The notes under the pieces were generated by a model, which worked only from the letters and a program-made list of their open reading frames with translations, was not told where the DNA came from and searched no databases. From the NCBI RefSeq assembly GCF_024741795.1, contig NZ_CP102950.1, positions 558,001 through 622,000 on the forward strand: a stretch of 64,000 nucleotides of DNA, read 5' to 3'. Below are positions 9,718 through 17,910 of the stretch, piece by piece. Position 1 is the stretch's first letter; each line of letters begins with the position of its first letter. The DNA is from Arthrobacter sp. CJ23 (lineage in GTDB: Bacteria > Actinomycetota > Actinomycetes > Actinomycetales > Micrococcaceae). Both the position numbers and the translations under genes were made by a program.

Positions 9718-10086
9718 CTAAACAGCTCCCGTGGATCCGGCCGTCCCGCCGAGCAGCGCGGCCATGGTGCGCCAGCGCGCGATCTCGCAGCCGTCCGTCC
9801 GGCTGAAACGGCTGTTGACCTTGCGGCCATGGAACCAGCCGGTCACCACCGCCACTTGCGGGCCGCCGTATTGCTGGGTGCAGAGCCGGAAGGGTTGGGG
9901 CTCCGGGAAGAAGATCTTCTCGCCAAACTGCTCGACGGCGGCCAGCGCCGCGGGCGCGTCGGGCAGGGTGGAGCCGGGCGAGAGGCGGCCGCCGGCGGCC
10001 CGGAGGGTGAACTCATGGACCAGGCCGCCGGGTGACTCTGTGAGCGTGACGGCCAGGTCGACGTCGTGCGGTTCGGCGGCAGTCAT
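9718..10086 (-). CDS. Subtilisin-inhibitor-like (SSI) protein without signal peptide
   Basis: A 122-residue protein whose second half matches the Streptomyces subtilisin inhibitor pattern: CTQQYGGPQVAVVTG, then a G-x-K-V-N strand, then DGCE. It has only this second disulfide pair; the positions of the first SSI disulfide are not cysteines. No signal peptide or lipobox is seen, so it is probably cytoplasmic, unlike classical SSI. It is the third gene of a same-strand group with a related lipoprotein (11048-11626). Protease inhibition is inferred from the fold only and is doubtful for a protein that stays inside the cell. Confidence 0.62.
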   Translation of the reverse strand: MTAAEPHDVDLAVTLTESPGGLVHEFTLRAAGGRLSPGSTLPDAPAALAAVEQFGEKIFFPEPQPFRLCTQQYGGPQVAVVTGWFHGRKVNSRFSRTDGCEIARWRTMAALLGGTAGSTGAV

Positions 10087-10122
10087 GGGTACCTTTCGCT
10101 GGGTGGCGGCGGGTGCGGCAGC

Positions 10123-11061
10123 CTAGGCCGGCTTCAGGAGCGGGTGGTCCAGAAGCGGCTGCACGGCTGCGAGCACGCGGGCCCTCAGTTCCTGGGATTC
10201 GGCGGCGAAGGCCCGCTGGTACTCAACGTACTCGGCCTTGCCCTGCGCTGTCTCGATCCTGATGGGCGGGTAGCCCCATTCTTCAAGGTCGTAGGGGGAA
10301 GCCTGCATGTCCATGGCGCGGATCCGCCAGGACAGCTCGAAGCAGTCCATCACCAGTTCGCTCGGCAGGGCCGGGGCCAGCTTGTAGGCCCACTTGTAGA
10401 GGTCCATGTTGGCGTGGAGGCAGCCGGGCTGTTCCATGGTGCGCTGGTTCTCGCGGGTGGGCGTGAGCTCGTTGAGCGGGATGGCGTCCGGGGTGTAGAA
10501 GCGGAAGGCATCGAAGTGCGAGCAGCGAATCCGGTTTTCCTCCACCACCGTGTCCGTGCCTTTGGAACCGAGCCTCAGCTGCAGGTATTCGTGCCGGAGG
10601 TCGAACTTGTCCTGTCGGTAGACCATGGCCCACTCGTGCAGCCCGAAGCAGCCGAACTGGCCCGGCCGCGCCGCGGTGCCGGCGAGGATGATCCCCGCGA
10701 AACGCACGGCCTCGGTGCGTTCGGCCAGGAACCGTTCGCGGTCAAAGGTGACCGCCACGGTGCCCGACGGCAGGCCCGCGGCCGCCAGCCCGGCGTCGTC
10801 GAGCACCGTGTAGAACTTCCATGCGGCGCGCTCGGCAGCGCGCTCGCCGGACAGCACCACGCCGTCGCCCGGGTGCCAGCGCAACAGCTGGCCCGGCTTC
10901 TGGGTGTAGTAGGTGAAGAGGAAATCCTCCACGGGGTGCTTGCGCCCGGCGGAGCGCCGGGCCAGGTAGGGATCGGCGTAGCGGGCCACGCGCGCGTGAT
11001 GGGCGGCCTCCAGCCCGAGCCATTGCTCTTGCGGGAGGTGCTGGGGCCTAGGCTGCTCCAC
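10123..11061 (-). CDS. Conserved actinobacterial protein, often labelled 3-methyladenine DNA glycosylase
   Basis: A protein of about 312 residues, rich in aromatic residues, with a conserved-looking core containing GQFGCFGLHEWAMVYR and RCSHFDAFRFYTPDAIPL. Relatives in Arthrobacter and Mycobacterium are often called 3-methyladenine DNA glycosylase, but I see no helix-hairpin-helix or other motif that supports that label, so function is left open. The GTG at 11061 was chosen because it overlaps the end of the upstream SSI-like lipoprotein gene by 14 nt, suggesting translational coupling. The open frame extends to 11214, inside that other gene. Confidence 0.7.
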   Translation of the reverse strand: MEQPRPQHLPQEQWLGLEAAHHARVARYADPYLARRSAGRKHPVEDFLFTYYTQKPGQLLRWHPGDGVVLSGERAAERAAWKFYTVLDDAGLAAAGLPSGTVAVTFDRERFLAERTEAVRFAGIILAGTAARPGQFGCFGLHEWAMVYRQDKFDLRHEYLQLRLGSKGTDTVVEENRIRCSHFDAFRFYTPDAIPLNELTPTRENQRTMEQPGCLHANMDLYKWAYKLAPALPSELVMDCFELSWRIRAMDMQASPYDLEEWGYPPIRIETAQGKAEYVEYQRAFAAESQELRARVLAAVQPLLDHPLLKPA

Positions 11062-11626
11062 CGGAGGAACCAAGGATGTCGCGGACGGCGTTCCACGCCG
11101 AGATTTCGCAGCCGTTGGTGAGGCTGTAGGACACGTTGACCTCGACGCCGTCCACGGCGCCGGTGACCTGGGCCGTCTGCGGCCCGCCGTACTGTTCGGT
11201 GCAGATCTGGTCAACGGATTTGGGCTTGCGCTCCAGCAGCGCCGGGTTGCTTTTCAAGGCCGTGCAGCCCGCGGCGGCGGTGGGGTGCTTGCTTTCGGCG
11301 GCCGGGGCGCCGTCGCGGCAGACGAGCGTGTAGCTCAGCGGTGTGGCGGCGGGCGAGTCCATGATGAGGATCGAGAGTTCGGCGTTGCCCTGGCCGGGGG
11401 TGACTTCCGTGCCGGGGTAGGAGAGCGAGGGGTCCGGGGTCATGTCCTCGGGGCCCAGCGTGGTGGGCTGCGCGCCGGTGGTGGGCGAGGCGGACTGGGT
11501 GGCGGACGACGGCGGTGCGGAGCCAGTGCCGCTTCCGCCGGGGGCGGCCGGCGGCCCGGCCGTGCAGGCGGCGAGTCCGGCCACGGCAAGGAGCGCCAGC
11601 AATGGCCGTACTGTTCGCATGCGCAT
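11048..11626 (-). CDS. SSI-like lipoprotein (putative protease inhibitor)
   Basis: A 192-residue lipoprotein. The signal sequence ends in the lipobox LAAC (Cys21), followed by a Gly/Ser/Thr/Pro-rich linker (about 22-75). The rest matches the Streptomyces subtilisin inhibitor fold: a first cysteine in YTLVC, second in AAAGC, third in QICTEQYGG and fourth in TNGCE, giving the two expected disulfides. In SSI the segment just after the third cysteine carries the protease-binding loop. GGAG lies about 7 nt upstream of the ATG. It probably sits on the outer face of the membrane; a secreted subtilisin is encoded 5 kb away, but a link is only a guess. Confidence 0.75.
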   Translation of the reverse strand: MRMRTVRPLLALLAVAGLAACTAGPPAAPGGSGTGSAPPSSATQSASPTTGAQPTTLGPEDMTPDPSLSYPGTEVTPGQGNAELSILIMDSPAATPLSYTLVCRDGAPAAESKHPTAAAGCTALKSNPALLERKPKSVDQICTEQYGGPQTAQVTGAVDGVEVNVSYSLTNGCEISAWNAVRDILGSSGGAA

Positions 11627-11700
11627 GGACTCTCCTAGGTTTCTGCCATTTTACGCCTCTTGACGGTTTGGGCTTTGAATCAGCCTCATACGTCTGCGGC

Positions 11701-12183
11701 TCAGGCGTGTGCGCCCGGCACGTGCTGCGTGGCCGCGATGAGGCCCGTCATGGCCTTGTGGAGTCCGGCGACTTCCTCGCGGCTCAGCTGCAGGCGTTCC
11801 ATGATGATTCCCGGCACGGCGGTGGCTTGCTGCCGGAGGGCCGTGCCCGCCTCGGTGAGCGTGATGGCCAGGGCGCGCTCGTTGCCGGGGATGCGGCCGC
11901 GGGTCACCAGGCCGGCTTCCTCCAGGCGGCGCAGGATGGGCGAGAGGGTGGCCGGTTCATGCAGCAGTGCCTCGCTGACGTCCTTGAGGGTGCGCGGGCT
12001 GCGCTCCCACAATGCCAGCATGACGAGGTACTGGGGATGCGTCAGCCCCAGCCGCTCCAGCACGGGCTTGTAGATCCCCACCACGCTGCGCGAGGCGACC
12101 GTCAGCGCAAAGCAGAGCTGGCGCTCCAGCAGGAGGTCGTCGTCGTTCCCGGTCTCCGGGGTGATCTCACGGACCGTCGTCAC
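11701..12183 (-). CDS. ohrR: MarR-family redox regulator, OhrR type
   Basis: A 160-residue winged-helix repressor. The N-terminal segment LLLERQLCFAL carries the single cysteine that OhrR proteins use to sense organic peroxides, and the following YKPVLERLGLTHPQYLVML is the typical OhrR dimer/DNA-binding start. It contains one cysteine, as in 1-Cys OhrR. Oxidation normally releases DNA and induces the peroxidase ohr, but no ohr gene lies next to it; the divergent neighbour is a small unknown protein. The strong palindromes in the intergenic region (12227-12251) are the likely operator for both genes. Confidence 0.82.
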   Translation of the reverse strand: MTTVREITPETGNDDDLLLERQLCFALTVASRSVVGIYKPVLERLGLTHPQYLVMLALWERSPRTLKDVSEALLHEPATLSPILRRLEEAGLVTRGRIPGNERALAITLTEAGTALRQQATAVPGIIMERLQLSREEVAGLHKAMTGLIAATQHVPGAHA

Positions 12184-12226
12184 GGTTTGCCTCCAGCGTT
12201 GTTCGGTGTTGCTGTTAGGTGAATTG

Positions 12227-12251
12227 ATTAGTGCACTAATTATTAGTGTAC
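12227..12251. promoter_or_regulatory. Overlapping palindromes, likely operator of the OhrR-type regulator
   Basis: ATTAGTGCACTAAT (12227-12240) is a perfect 14-bp palindrome. It overlaps a second inverted repeat whose arms are GTGCACTAAT and ATTAGTGTAC around a single T (12231-12251, one mismatch). The site lies between the divergent ohrR-like gene and the small gene at 12291, the normal place for an autoregulatory MarR operator. Confidence 0.7.
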
Positions 12252-12290
12252 TCTTGAACCATACTACCTTTGAAAGGGGAGTCGATCCGG

Positions 12291-12515
12291 GTGGCCAAGG
12301 AATCCCTTACCCACAAGTTCATGCGCGCCACAGGCCGGCTGCGGGTCATTTTCGGGCCCGCGCACAGCAGCTCGCTGGACCATGAGATGACCCAGGAAAA
12401 CCGCAGGCTGCTCGCACAGCGCCAGGCGGAAGCCCAGCAGTGGGAAACGCTCCGGCGTCCGGACGGAAGCACCTACGTGGTGCCGAAGAACCCCGAGGAC
12501 AAGTCCCTGCGCTGA
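12291..12515 (+). CDS. Small hypothetical protein, possible OhrR-regulon member
   Basis: A 74-residue soluble, highly charged protein of unknown function. The GTG at 12291 is preceded by AGGGGAG at 12275-12281, 9 nt away, which decides the start over a TTG at 12270. Its segment FMRATGRLRVIFGPA resembles FMRVTERLQALFGPA in the next small gene (12622), so the two are probably related. The C-terminal RRPDGSTYVVPKNP looks like a short beta hairpin. It is divergent from the OhrR-type regulator and shares its operator region. Confidence 0.6.
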   Translation: MAKESLTHKFMRATGRLRVIFGPAHSSSLDHEMTQENRRLLAQRQAEAQQWETLRRPDGSTYVVPKNPEDKSLR

Positions 12516-12621
12516 GCCGGATCCCGGGCCTTTTCGGGCTTCCGGGCGTAAGATTGGCTCACTGGAACCACCAGGCCCGGCCATTCGGCTGGACCTCGCT
12601 GCGGGGAAGGAGGTGGAAATT

Positions 12622-12825
12622 GTGGGACATGCACTCGACACCTTCATGAGGGTGACGGAACGCCTGCAGGCGCTCTTCGGCCCGGCAACCCAGGGCGACA
12701 CCAAAGCGCCCGTGGTCCACAAGCACGACGTCTTTGAATCGGCTTCGCAGGAAGACCTCGAGCACTTCGTTGTAGAGACCGATGCCGAGGGCCATCACTA
12801 CGGTGTCCGCAAGGAAGCCGACTGA
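12622..12825 (+). CDS. Small hypothetical protein related to the preceding gene
   Basis: A 67-residue acidic protein. AAGGAGGT (12607-12614), 7 nt before the GTG at 12622, is one of the best ribosome sites in the window and selects this start over a GTG at 12613. It shares the FMRxTxRLxxxFGPA segment with the protein at 12291 and likewise ends in a short segment, HHYGVRKEAD, that may form a hairpin. Function unknown. Confidence 0.6.
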   Translation: MGHALDTFMRVTERLQALFGPATQGDTKAPVVHKHDVFESASQEDLEHFVVETDAEGHHYGVRKEAD

Positions 12826-12862
12826 AACCCGAGCGGGCTGAACGTCACGCCGACTAAAGCAA

Positions 12863-12890
12863 AAGGACCGGAGCGCGAGCCCCGGTCCTT
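12863..12890. terminator. Possible terminator
   Basis: Inverted repeat AAGGACCGG / CCGGTCCTT (arms 12863-12871 and 12882-12890, 10-nt loop) after the small gene and before the end of lysC; only a weak T-tract follows. Confidence 0.45.
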
Positions 12891-12989
12891 CCATGTTTAA
12901 TGCCCGACGGCGGCCTGCCGCCGGGCTGTTGGGCCCACGCCGCCCGGGTTCCCTGGCCGAGCGGAGCGAGGCTAGGGAGGCGGTGGGGA

Positions 12990-14336
12990 CTAGCGGCCGG
13001 TGCCGCCGTAGACGGTGGCTTCGGCTTCGCCGTCGAGCTCGAACGCGGCATGGATGGCGCGCACGGCCTCATCCAGCTTGTCAGCGCTGGTGACCACGGA
13101 GATGCGGATTTCCGAGGTGGAGATCATGTCGATGTTGATGCCGGCGTCGGAGAGGGCCTTGAAGAAGGTGGCCGAAACGCCCGGGTGAGAACGCATGCCC
13201 GCGCCGATCAGGGAGAGCTTGCCAACGTGCTCGTTGTACTCGATGCTCTCGAAGCCGATTTCCTCTTCGGCCGCGCGCAGGGCGGCGAGGGCCTCTGCAC
13301 CTTCGACGATCGGCAGGGTGAACGAGATGTCCGTGCGGCCGGTGCCGTGGGTAGACACGTTCTGGACGATCATGTCGATGTTGGAGTGCGCCTTGGCGAT
13401 CACCTGGAAGATCGCGGCGGCCTTGCCCGGAATGTCGGGAACGCCAACAACGGTGACCTTGGCTTCGGACCGGTCGTGTGCAACGCCGGAGATGATTGGC
13501 TGCTCCAAGGCAACTCCCTCTTGAATGGTGGACTTGTCATCGGCGCCGGGAATGACCCAGGTGCCTTCGTGCTGGCTGAATGAAGAGCGGACGTGCAGCG
13601 GCACACCGAAGCGGCGGGCGTACTCCACGCAGCGCAGGTGCAGGATCTTGGCGCCGGAAGCCGCCAGTTCCAGCATCTCCTCGCTGGAGATGCGGTCGAT
13701 CTTCTGGGCGGCCGGAACCACGCGCGGGTCCGCCGTGTAGATGCCGTCAACGTCCGTGTAGATCTCGCAGACATCGGCCTCGAGGGCGGCGGCCAGTGCC
13801 ACGGCCGTGGTGTCGGAGCCGCCGCGGCCCAGCGTGGTGATCTCGTTGGTGCTGCGGCTCATGCCCTGGAAGCCGGCCACAATCGCGATGTGGCCCTTGT
13901 CCAGGGAAGTGCGGATGCGGTGGGGGTCGACGTCGATGATCCGGGCCTTGCCGTGGATGCCGTCCGTGATCATGCCGGCCTGGGAACCCGTGAAGGACTG
14001 GGCCGAAGCGCCGTACTTGTTGATGGCCATGGCCAGCAGGGCCATGGAAATGCGCTCGCCGGCGGAGAGGAGCATGTCCATCTCGCGGGCCGGAGCGGAA
14101 TCGGTCACCTGGGCGGCCAGGTCCAGGAGCTCATCGGTGGTGTCGCCCATGGCGGAGACCACCACGACCACCTCGTTTCCGGCCTTCTGCGCGTCCACAA
14201 CACGACGTGCAACCCGCTTGATGCCTTCGGCGTCCGAAACCGAGGAGCCGCCGAACTTCTGCACGATCAGCTGCTTGGTGACGGCAGCCTCGACGGACAG
14301 CTCTTCGGTCTTCACTTCGGTAGTGGGCATACTCAT
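12990..14336 (-). CDS. lysC: Aspartate kinase
   Basis: A 448-residue enzyme that phosphorylates L-aspartate, the first step to lysine, threonine, methionine and diaminopimelate. The kinase domain starts with [13 protein letters not shown] and includes GFQGM and [19 protein letters not shown]. Two ACT domains follow (about residues 290-445), the site of feedback control, as in class III actinobacterial enzymes of about 420 residues. The N-terminus is about 20 residues longer than usual (before [11 protein letters not shown]), so a later start is possible. It is on the same strand as recR and dnaX further upstream, but an ABC transporter block on the other strand separates them. The usual partner asd is not next to it. 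Confidence 0.93.
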   Translation of the reverse strand: MSMPTTEVKTEELSVEAAVTKQLIVQKFGGSSVSDAEGIKRVARRVVDAQKAGNEVVVVVSAMGDTTDELLDLAAQVTDSAPAREMDMLLSAGERISMALLAMAINKYGASAQSFTGSQAGMITDGIHGKARIIDVDPHRIRTSLDKGHIAIVAGFQGMSRSTNEITTLGRGGSDTTAVALAAALEADVCEIYTDVDGIYTADPRVVPAAQKIDRISSEEMLELAASGAKILHLRCVEYARRFGVPLHVRSSFSQHEGTWVIPGADDKSTIQEGVALEQPIISGVAHDRSEAKVTVVGVPDIPGKAAAIFQVIAKAHSNIDMIVQNVSTHGTGRTDISFTLPIVEGAEALAALRAAEEEIGFESIEYNEHVGKLSLIGAGMRSHPGVSATFFKALSDAGINIDMISTSEIRISVVTSADKLDEAVRAIHAAFELDGEAEATVYGGTGR

Positions 14337-14507
14337 GCGCGCACCCTCACAGGATCACTAGGGTTCGAAATCCGGCCGCCAATTTGGGCATGCCGGTGTG
14401 GCTTATTCCGCCAGTTTATCGCCGCCCCGAGCCGGCGCGGGAATTGTGACCAAATAGCGGCCACACACCGCGTATCCGTGCGGAGCCGTGCGGCGTACCA
14501 TCGGCGT

Positions 14508-15536
14508 ATGACCCAGAGTGCCGGCGGAATGCCGGGCGGTGATCCGGCGCCGGATGCCCGCGCCGATGGGGGCGTGCCCGGGGCTGCTGCACCGGGCGTC
14601 ATGGCACCGGGCGCCACAATGCTTGGCGTCACGGCCCAGGGGGTTTCCCGCCGCTTCGGGAGCGTCCATGCCGTCGAATACATGGACTTCCACGCCCCGG
14701 CCGGCAAGGTCACCGCGCTCATCGGGCCCAACGGCGCGGGCAAGACCACGCTCCTGCTGATGCTCGCCTCGCTGCTCCGGCCCGATACAGGAACCATCCG
14801 CATCGACGGCTTCGACCCCGTCCGCCACCGCGCCACCGTCCGGCGCAAAGTCGGCTGGATGCCGGACACCCTGGGCGTGTGGGAATCATTGACTGCCCGC
14901 GAGATCCTCACCCAGATCGCCCGTTTCTACCGGCTCCCCGCCGAAAGCCGCGGCCAGCGGGTGTCCCATCTGCTGCATGCTGTCCGGCTGGACACCCTGG
15001 CCGACCAGCCCGCCCGGGTGCTGTCCCGCGGCCAGCAGCAGCGCCTCAGCCTGGCCCGCGCCCTGATCCACGACCCCTCCGTGCTGCTCCTGGACGAACC
15101 TGCCTCGGGGCTGGACCCGGGATCCCGGGTGGAACTGCGGAACCTGCTGCGGCAACTGGCCGCTGCCGGGAAGGCCGTGGTGGTGTCCTCGCATGTGCTC
15201 AGCGAACTGGACGAGATCGCCGACGGCGCCGTGTTCGTCAATCAAGGCCGCACCGTCAAGCAGCAGACGGTCGACGAAGCCGCCAAGGAGGGCCGCCGCT
15301 ATTCCGTCACCGCCCTCGACGGCGTTGCGCTCAGTGCCAGGCTGCACGAGTTCGGGCTGGTCTTCCGCGCGGAAGGCGGCCGCCGCCCGTCCGTGAGCCT
15401 GGTGCTGATGGACGACGACGACGCCGCCACCCTGCTCAAGCGGCTCGTCGATTCGGGCGTCGGCGTGGTCAGCTTCGCGCCCACCACCGGCGCCCTCGAG
15501 GAGACGTACATGACCCTGGACGCGGAACGACGATGA
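14508..15536 (+). CDS. ABC transporter ATP-binding protein
   Basis: A 342-residue ATPase with a low-complexity Pro/Ala/Gly-rich N-terminus of about 40 residues, then the ABC domain: Walker A GPNGAGKTT, signature LSRGQQQRLSLAR, Walker B LLLDEPASGLDPG and the H-loop SSHVLSE. The C-terminal 80 residues resemble the regulatory end of drug and antibiotic exporters. It forms an operon with the two membrane genes downstream (13-nt and 8-nt gaps). Exporter function is inferred from the ABC-2 type permease; the cargo is unknown. An in-frame ATG at about 14620 is an alternative start. Confidence 0.88.
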   Translation: MTQSAGGMPGGDPAPDARADGGVPGAAAPGVMAPGATMLGVTAQGVSRRFGSVHAVEYMDFHAPAGKVTALIGPNGAGKTTLLLMLASLLRPDTGTIRIDGFDPVRHRATVRRKVGWMPDTLGVWESLTAREILTQIARFYRLPAESRGQRVSHLLHAVRLDTLADQPARVLSRGQQQRLSLARALIHDPSVLLLDEPASGLDPGSRVELRNLLRQLAAAGKAVVVSSHVLSELDEIADGAVFVNQGRTVKQQTVDEAAKEGRRYSVTALDGVALSARLHEFGLVFRAEGGRRPSVSLVLMDDDDAATLLKRLVDSGVGVVSFAPTTGALEETYMTLDAERR

Positions 15537-15549
15537 ACGGGGACCGGCC

Positions 15550-16716
15550 ATGAGCCTGGTGGGCGACAGCACCGGCACCCCGGCGGAAGCGAGGCGTCCC
15601 GCCCCGGCAGGGAACGCCGTCGTCGCTTATTTTGCGGGCATCCGCGATGTAGTGGTGCTTGAAATGAAGCAGCGGCTCCGTTCCCGCGGCTGGTACATCA
15701 TGCTGGGCATCTGGTTCGCGCTGATCGCGCTGGTGAGCTGGCTGACGTGGGCCAGCTGGAACGCCAGCCAGCAGTACATGCAGCCCGTACCCGACTCGGT
15801 ACTGCGCGAGCCCAGCGGGCCCGGATCCATGATCTTCGAGGTGGTGCTCGCGTTCGTGCTGCTGTTCGGGCTGCTGGTGGCGCCCGCCCTGTCCGCGAAT
15901 GCCGTCAACGGCGACCGTGCGGGCGGGACCCTGGCCATCCTGCAGATCACCCTGCTCAGGCCCGGCCAGATCCTGTGGGGCAAGTTCTGCGCGGCCTGGC
16001 TGGCGGCGCTCGCGTTCCTGGTGACCAGCACGCCGTTCCTGGTGTTCGGCGTGATGCAGGGCGAGATGACGCCCGGGCACGTGCTGGTGTCCCTGCTCAT
16101 GCTGGCCGTGGAACTGGCCGTGGTGTGCGGGATAGGAGTCGGGATTTCGGCGCTGGCGGGGCGGCCGCTGTTCTCGATCGTGGTCACGTACCTCACCGTG
16201 GCCGGACTGGTGGTGGGGACGCTGATCGCGTTCGGGCTGGGCACGCAGCTCACCCAGGGGACCGTCCTGGCCAACAATCCACAGTATTCGTACATGGAAA
16301 GGCAGTTCCCGGTACCGAACACCAACGGCCAGCCCGACCACACATGCGTGGGACCGCTGGAAGAGCACCCCGCGTACCGCACCGAGCGCGTTGCCTGGGT
16401 GCTCGCCATGAACCCCTACGTTGTGGTGGCCGATGCCATTCCTTACCCGGACCGCAACGTCCAGGGCATGAACTACCCCTACCCCGGCATGATCGAGTCC
16501 ATCAGCCAGAGCTCCCGGTACGCGCTGGCCGGCCCCGAACACACCTACCCCTGCGCCAACGGCGTGCCGCACCCGCAGTACCTGGGCCAGACCACCCCGC
16601 TGTGGCCGCTCGGGCTGGGGCTGCAGCTGGTGCTGACCGGGCTCCTCATGTGGCTGGGCTGGCGCTCGCTGCGGACCCCCGCACACCGGCTGGCGCGCGG
16701 CACCCGGATCGCGTAG
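15550..16716 (+). CDS. ABC-2 type transporter permease
   Basis: A 388-residue membrane protein with about six membrane segments. The first is WYIMLGIWFALIALVSWL; a long outside loop follows the fourth or fifth (residues about 240-325), containing Cys and the stretch RTERVAWVLAMNPYVVVAD. The segment NAVNGDRAGGTLAILQITLL is typical of ABC-2 permeases of the NatB/ABC-2 subfamily. It probably pairs with the ATPase at 14508 and the related protein at 16725. Confidence 0.82.
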   Translation: MSLVGDSTGTPAEARRPAPAGNAVVAYFAGIRDVVVLEMKQRLRSRGWYIMLGIWFALIALVSWLTWASWNASQQYMQPVPDSVLREPSGPGSMIFEVVLAFVLLFGLLVAPALSANAVNGDRAGGTLAILQITLLRPGQILWGKFCAAWLAALAFLVTSTPFLVFGVMQGEMTPGHVLVSLLMLAVELAVVCGIGVGISALAGRPLFSIVVTYLTVAGLVVGTLIAFGLGTQLTQGTVLANNPQYSYMERQFPVPNTNGQPDHTCVGPLEEHPAYRTERVAWVLAMNPYVVVADAIPYPDRNVQGMNYPYPGMIESISQSSRYALAGPEHTYPCANGVPHPQYLGQTTPLWPLGLGLQLVLTGLLMWLGWRSLRTPAHRLARGTRIA

Positions 16717-16724
16717 CCCGGCCC

Positions 16725-17894
16725 ATGCCCGCCGCGAACGATCCGCTCCCGGAGGAGCCGCTCTTCGAGGACATCGGCAGGGGCGTGATTGACGACGGGG
16801 CCTCGCGGGGGTTTGGGAGCGGGTTCGACGGCGGCCTCCGCGGTTCTGGGTTCGACGGCCGGTTCGAGAGTTCTGGGCCCGACGGCGGTGCTCCCGACGA
16901 CGATGCTGGTGCCGGGGCACGCCGCCCCGCGGCGTTCGGCGCCGTCCGGGAGGCGTGGCGGGATGCCCGGCCGGCCTTCGCCAGCGTCCGCTTCTGGTTC
17001 ACCGTGTTGTGTGGCCTGCTGTTTGCCATCGGCGGCAGCATGGCGGTGGCAGCGTGGGGTGCCTCCGACGGCTGGTTCGCCTCGGACAGCGGGGGATGGT
17101 TGGCGCCGGCTGTGGGCGTTGCGGGCCTCTTCCTGGCGGCGGCTTTGCTGGCCGTGGTGGCGGCCGTTTTGGGCGTTCGCTGGGGATTCCACTCAGCGCA
17201 TCCGTACCTGGCGCCGGTGCTCGGCGGTGTGCTGGGCGCCGGCGTCCGTGGACTGGCATTCGCGCTGCCGGCCGGCTTGCTGCTGCTGGGATATGGCTTG
17301 GTGGTGGGCACGCCGGCGGCCGTTGTGCCCGCCGTCGGGGTCATGGTCTTTGAGTTCTTCGCTTTCGGCGCGATCGGCGCCGGCGCCAGGGCATGCTTCG
17401 CGGGAACCCTGCCCGGCGGTGTGCTCGCCTGGCTCCTGGCCGCGGCCATGTGCGTTGGCAATGTGGTGGCCATGGCGATGCTGCTGCCGGGCACGCTGGT
17501 GGATGAACCGGCGTCCGTGGCCGTCAATGTGAAGCGCGACAGCATTGGCCGGTACACGTACTACGAGTGCATCGGCGAGCCCGTCCGGAGTGAAACCGTG
17601 CTGCATTCGGAACGCGTGGCGTGGCTCGGGGCCATGCATCCGTCCGTGCTGTTCGGCACCGTGGCTGTGGGATCCGTTCCCGTGGAAGAAGATCTCGCGT
17701 GGGTCCTGGACGGCATGCAATGGGCATCCGAAGGGCCTGCCTGGGATGTGCCCTGCCTCAACGGGGCGTCCAGCGAAGAGCTCCCGACGCCGATGCCCCT
17801 CGCCTTGATTGGATGGGCAGGACAGCTCGGTGTGGCCGCCGTGGTGACCGTACCGGGCCTGCTGCTGGCGCGTCGGCGCGCGCATCGGGGGTAG
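16725..17894 (+). CDS. Second membrane subunit, related to the preceding permease
   Basis: A 389-residue protein with a long Gly/Asp-rich cytoplasmic N-terminus (about 85 residues) and about six membrane segments. The late outside loop holds YECIGEP...HSERVAWLGAMHPSVLFG, which matches the CVG...RTERVAWVLAMNPYVVV segment of the upstream permease. This suggests a diverged duplicate that may form a heterodimer with it. The ATG at 16725 lies 8 nt after the previous stop. I know of no specific family function. Confidence 0.72.
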   Translation: MPAANDPLPEEPLFEDIGRGVIDDGASRGFGSGFDGGLRGSGFDGRFESSGPDGGAPDDDAGAGARRPAAFGAVREAWRDARPAFASVRFWFTVLCGLLFAIGGSMAVAAWGASDGWFASDSGGWLAPAVGVAGLFLAAALLAVVAAVLGVRWGFHSAHPYLAPVLGGVLGAGVRGLAFALPAGLLLLGYGLVVGTPAAVVPAVGVMVFEFFAFGAIGAGARACFAGTLPGGVLAWLLAAAMCVGNVVAMAMLLPGTLVDEPASVAVNVKRDSIGRYTYYECIGEPVRSETVLHSERVAWLGAMHPSVLFGTVAVGSVPVEEDLAWVLDGMQWASEGPAWDVPCLNGASSEELPTPMPLALIGWAGQLGVAAVVTVPGLLLARRRAHRG

Positions 17895-17910
17895 GGGTGG
17901 TCTGAAGGCC

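Noticed and set aside
13593..14507. Extension of the ABC ATPase frame upstream over lysC
   Set aside because: This part is antisense to lysC; the ATPase family start and ATG at 14508 explain the gene.
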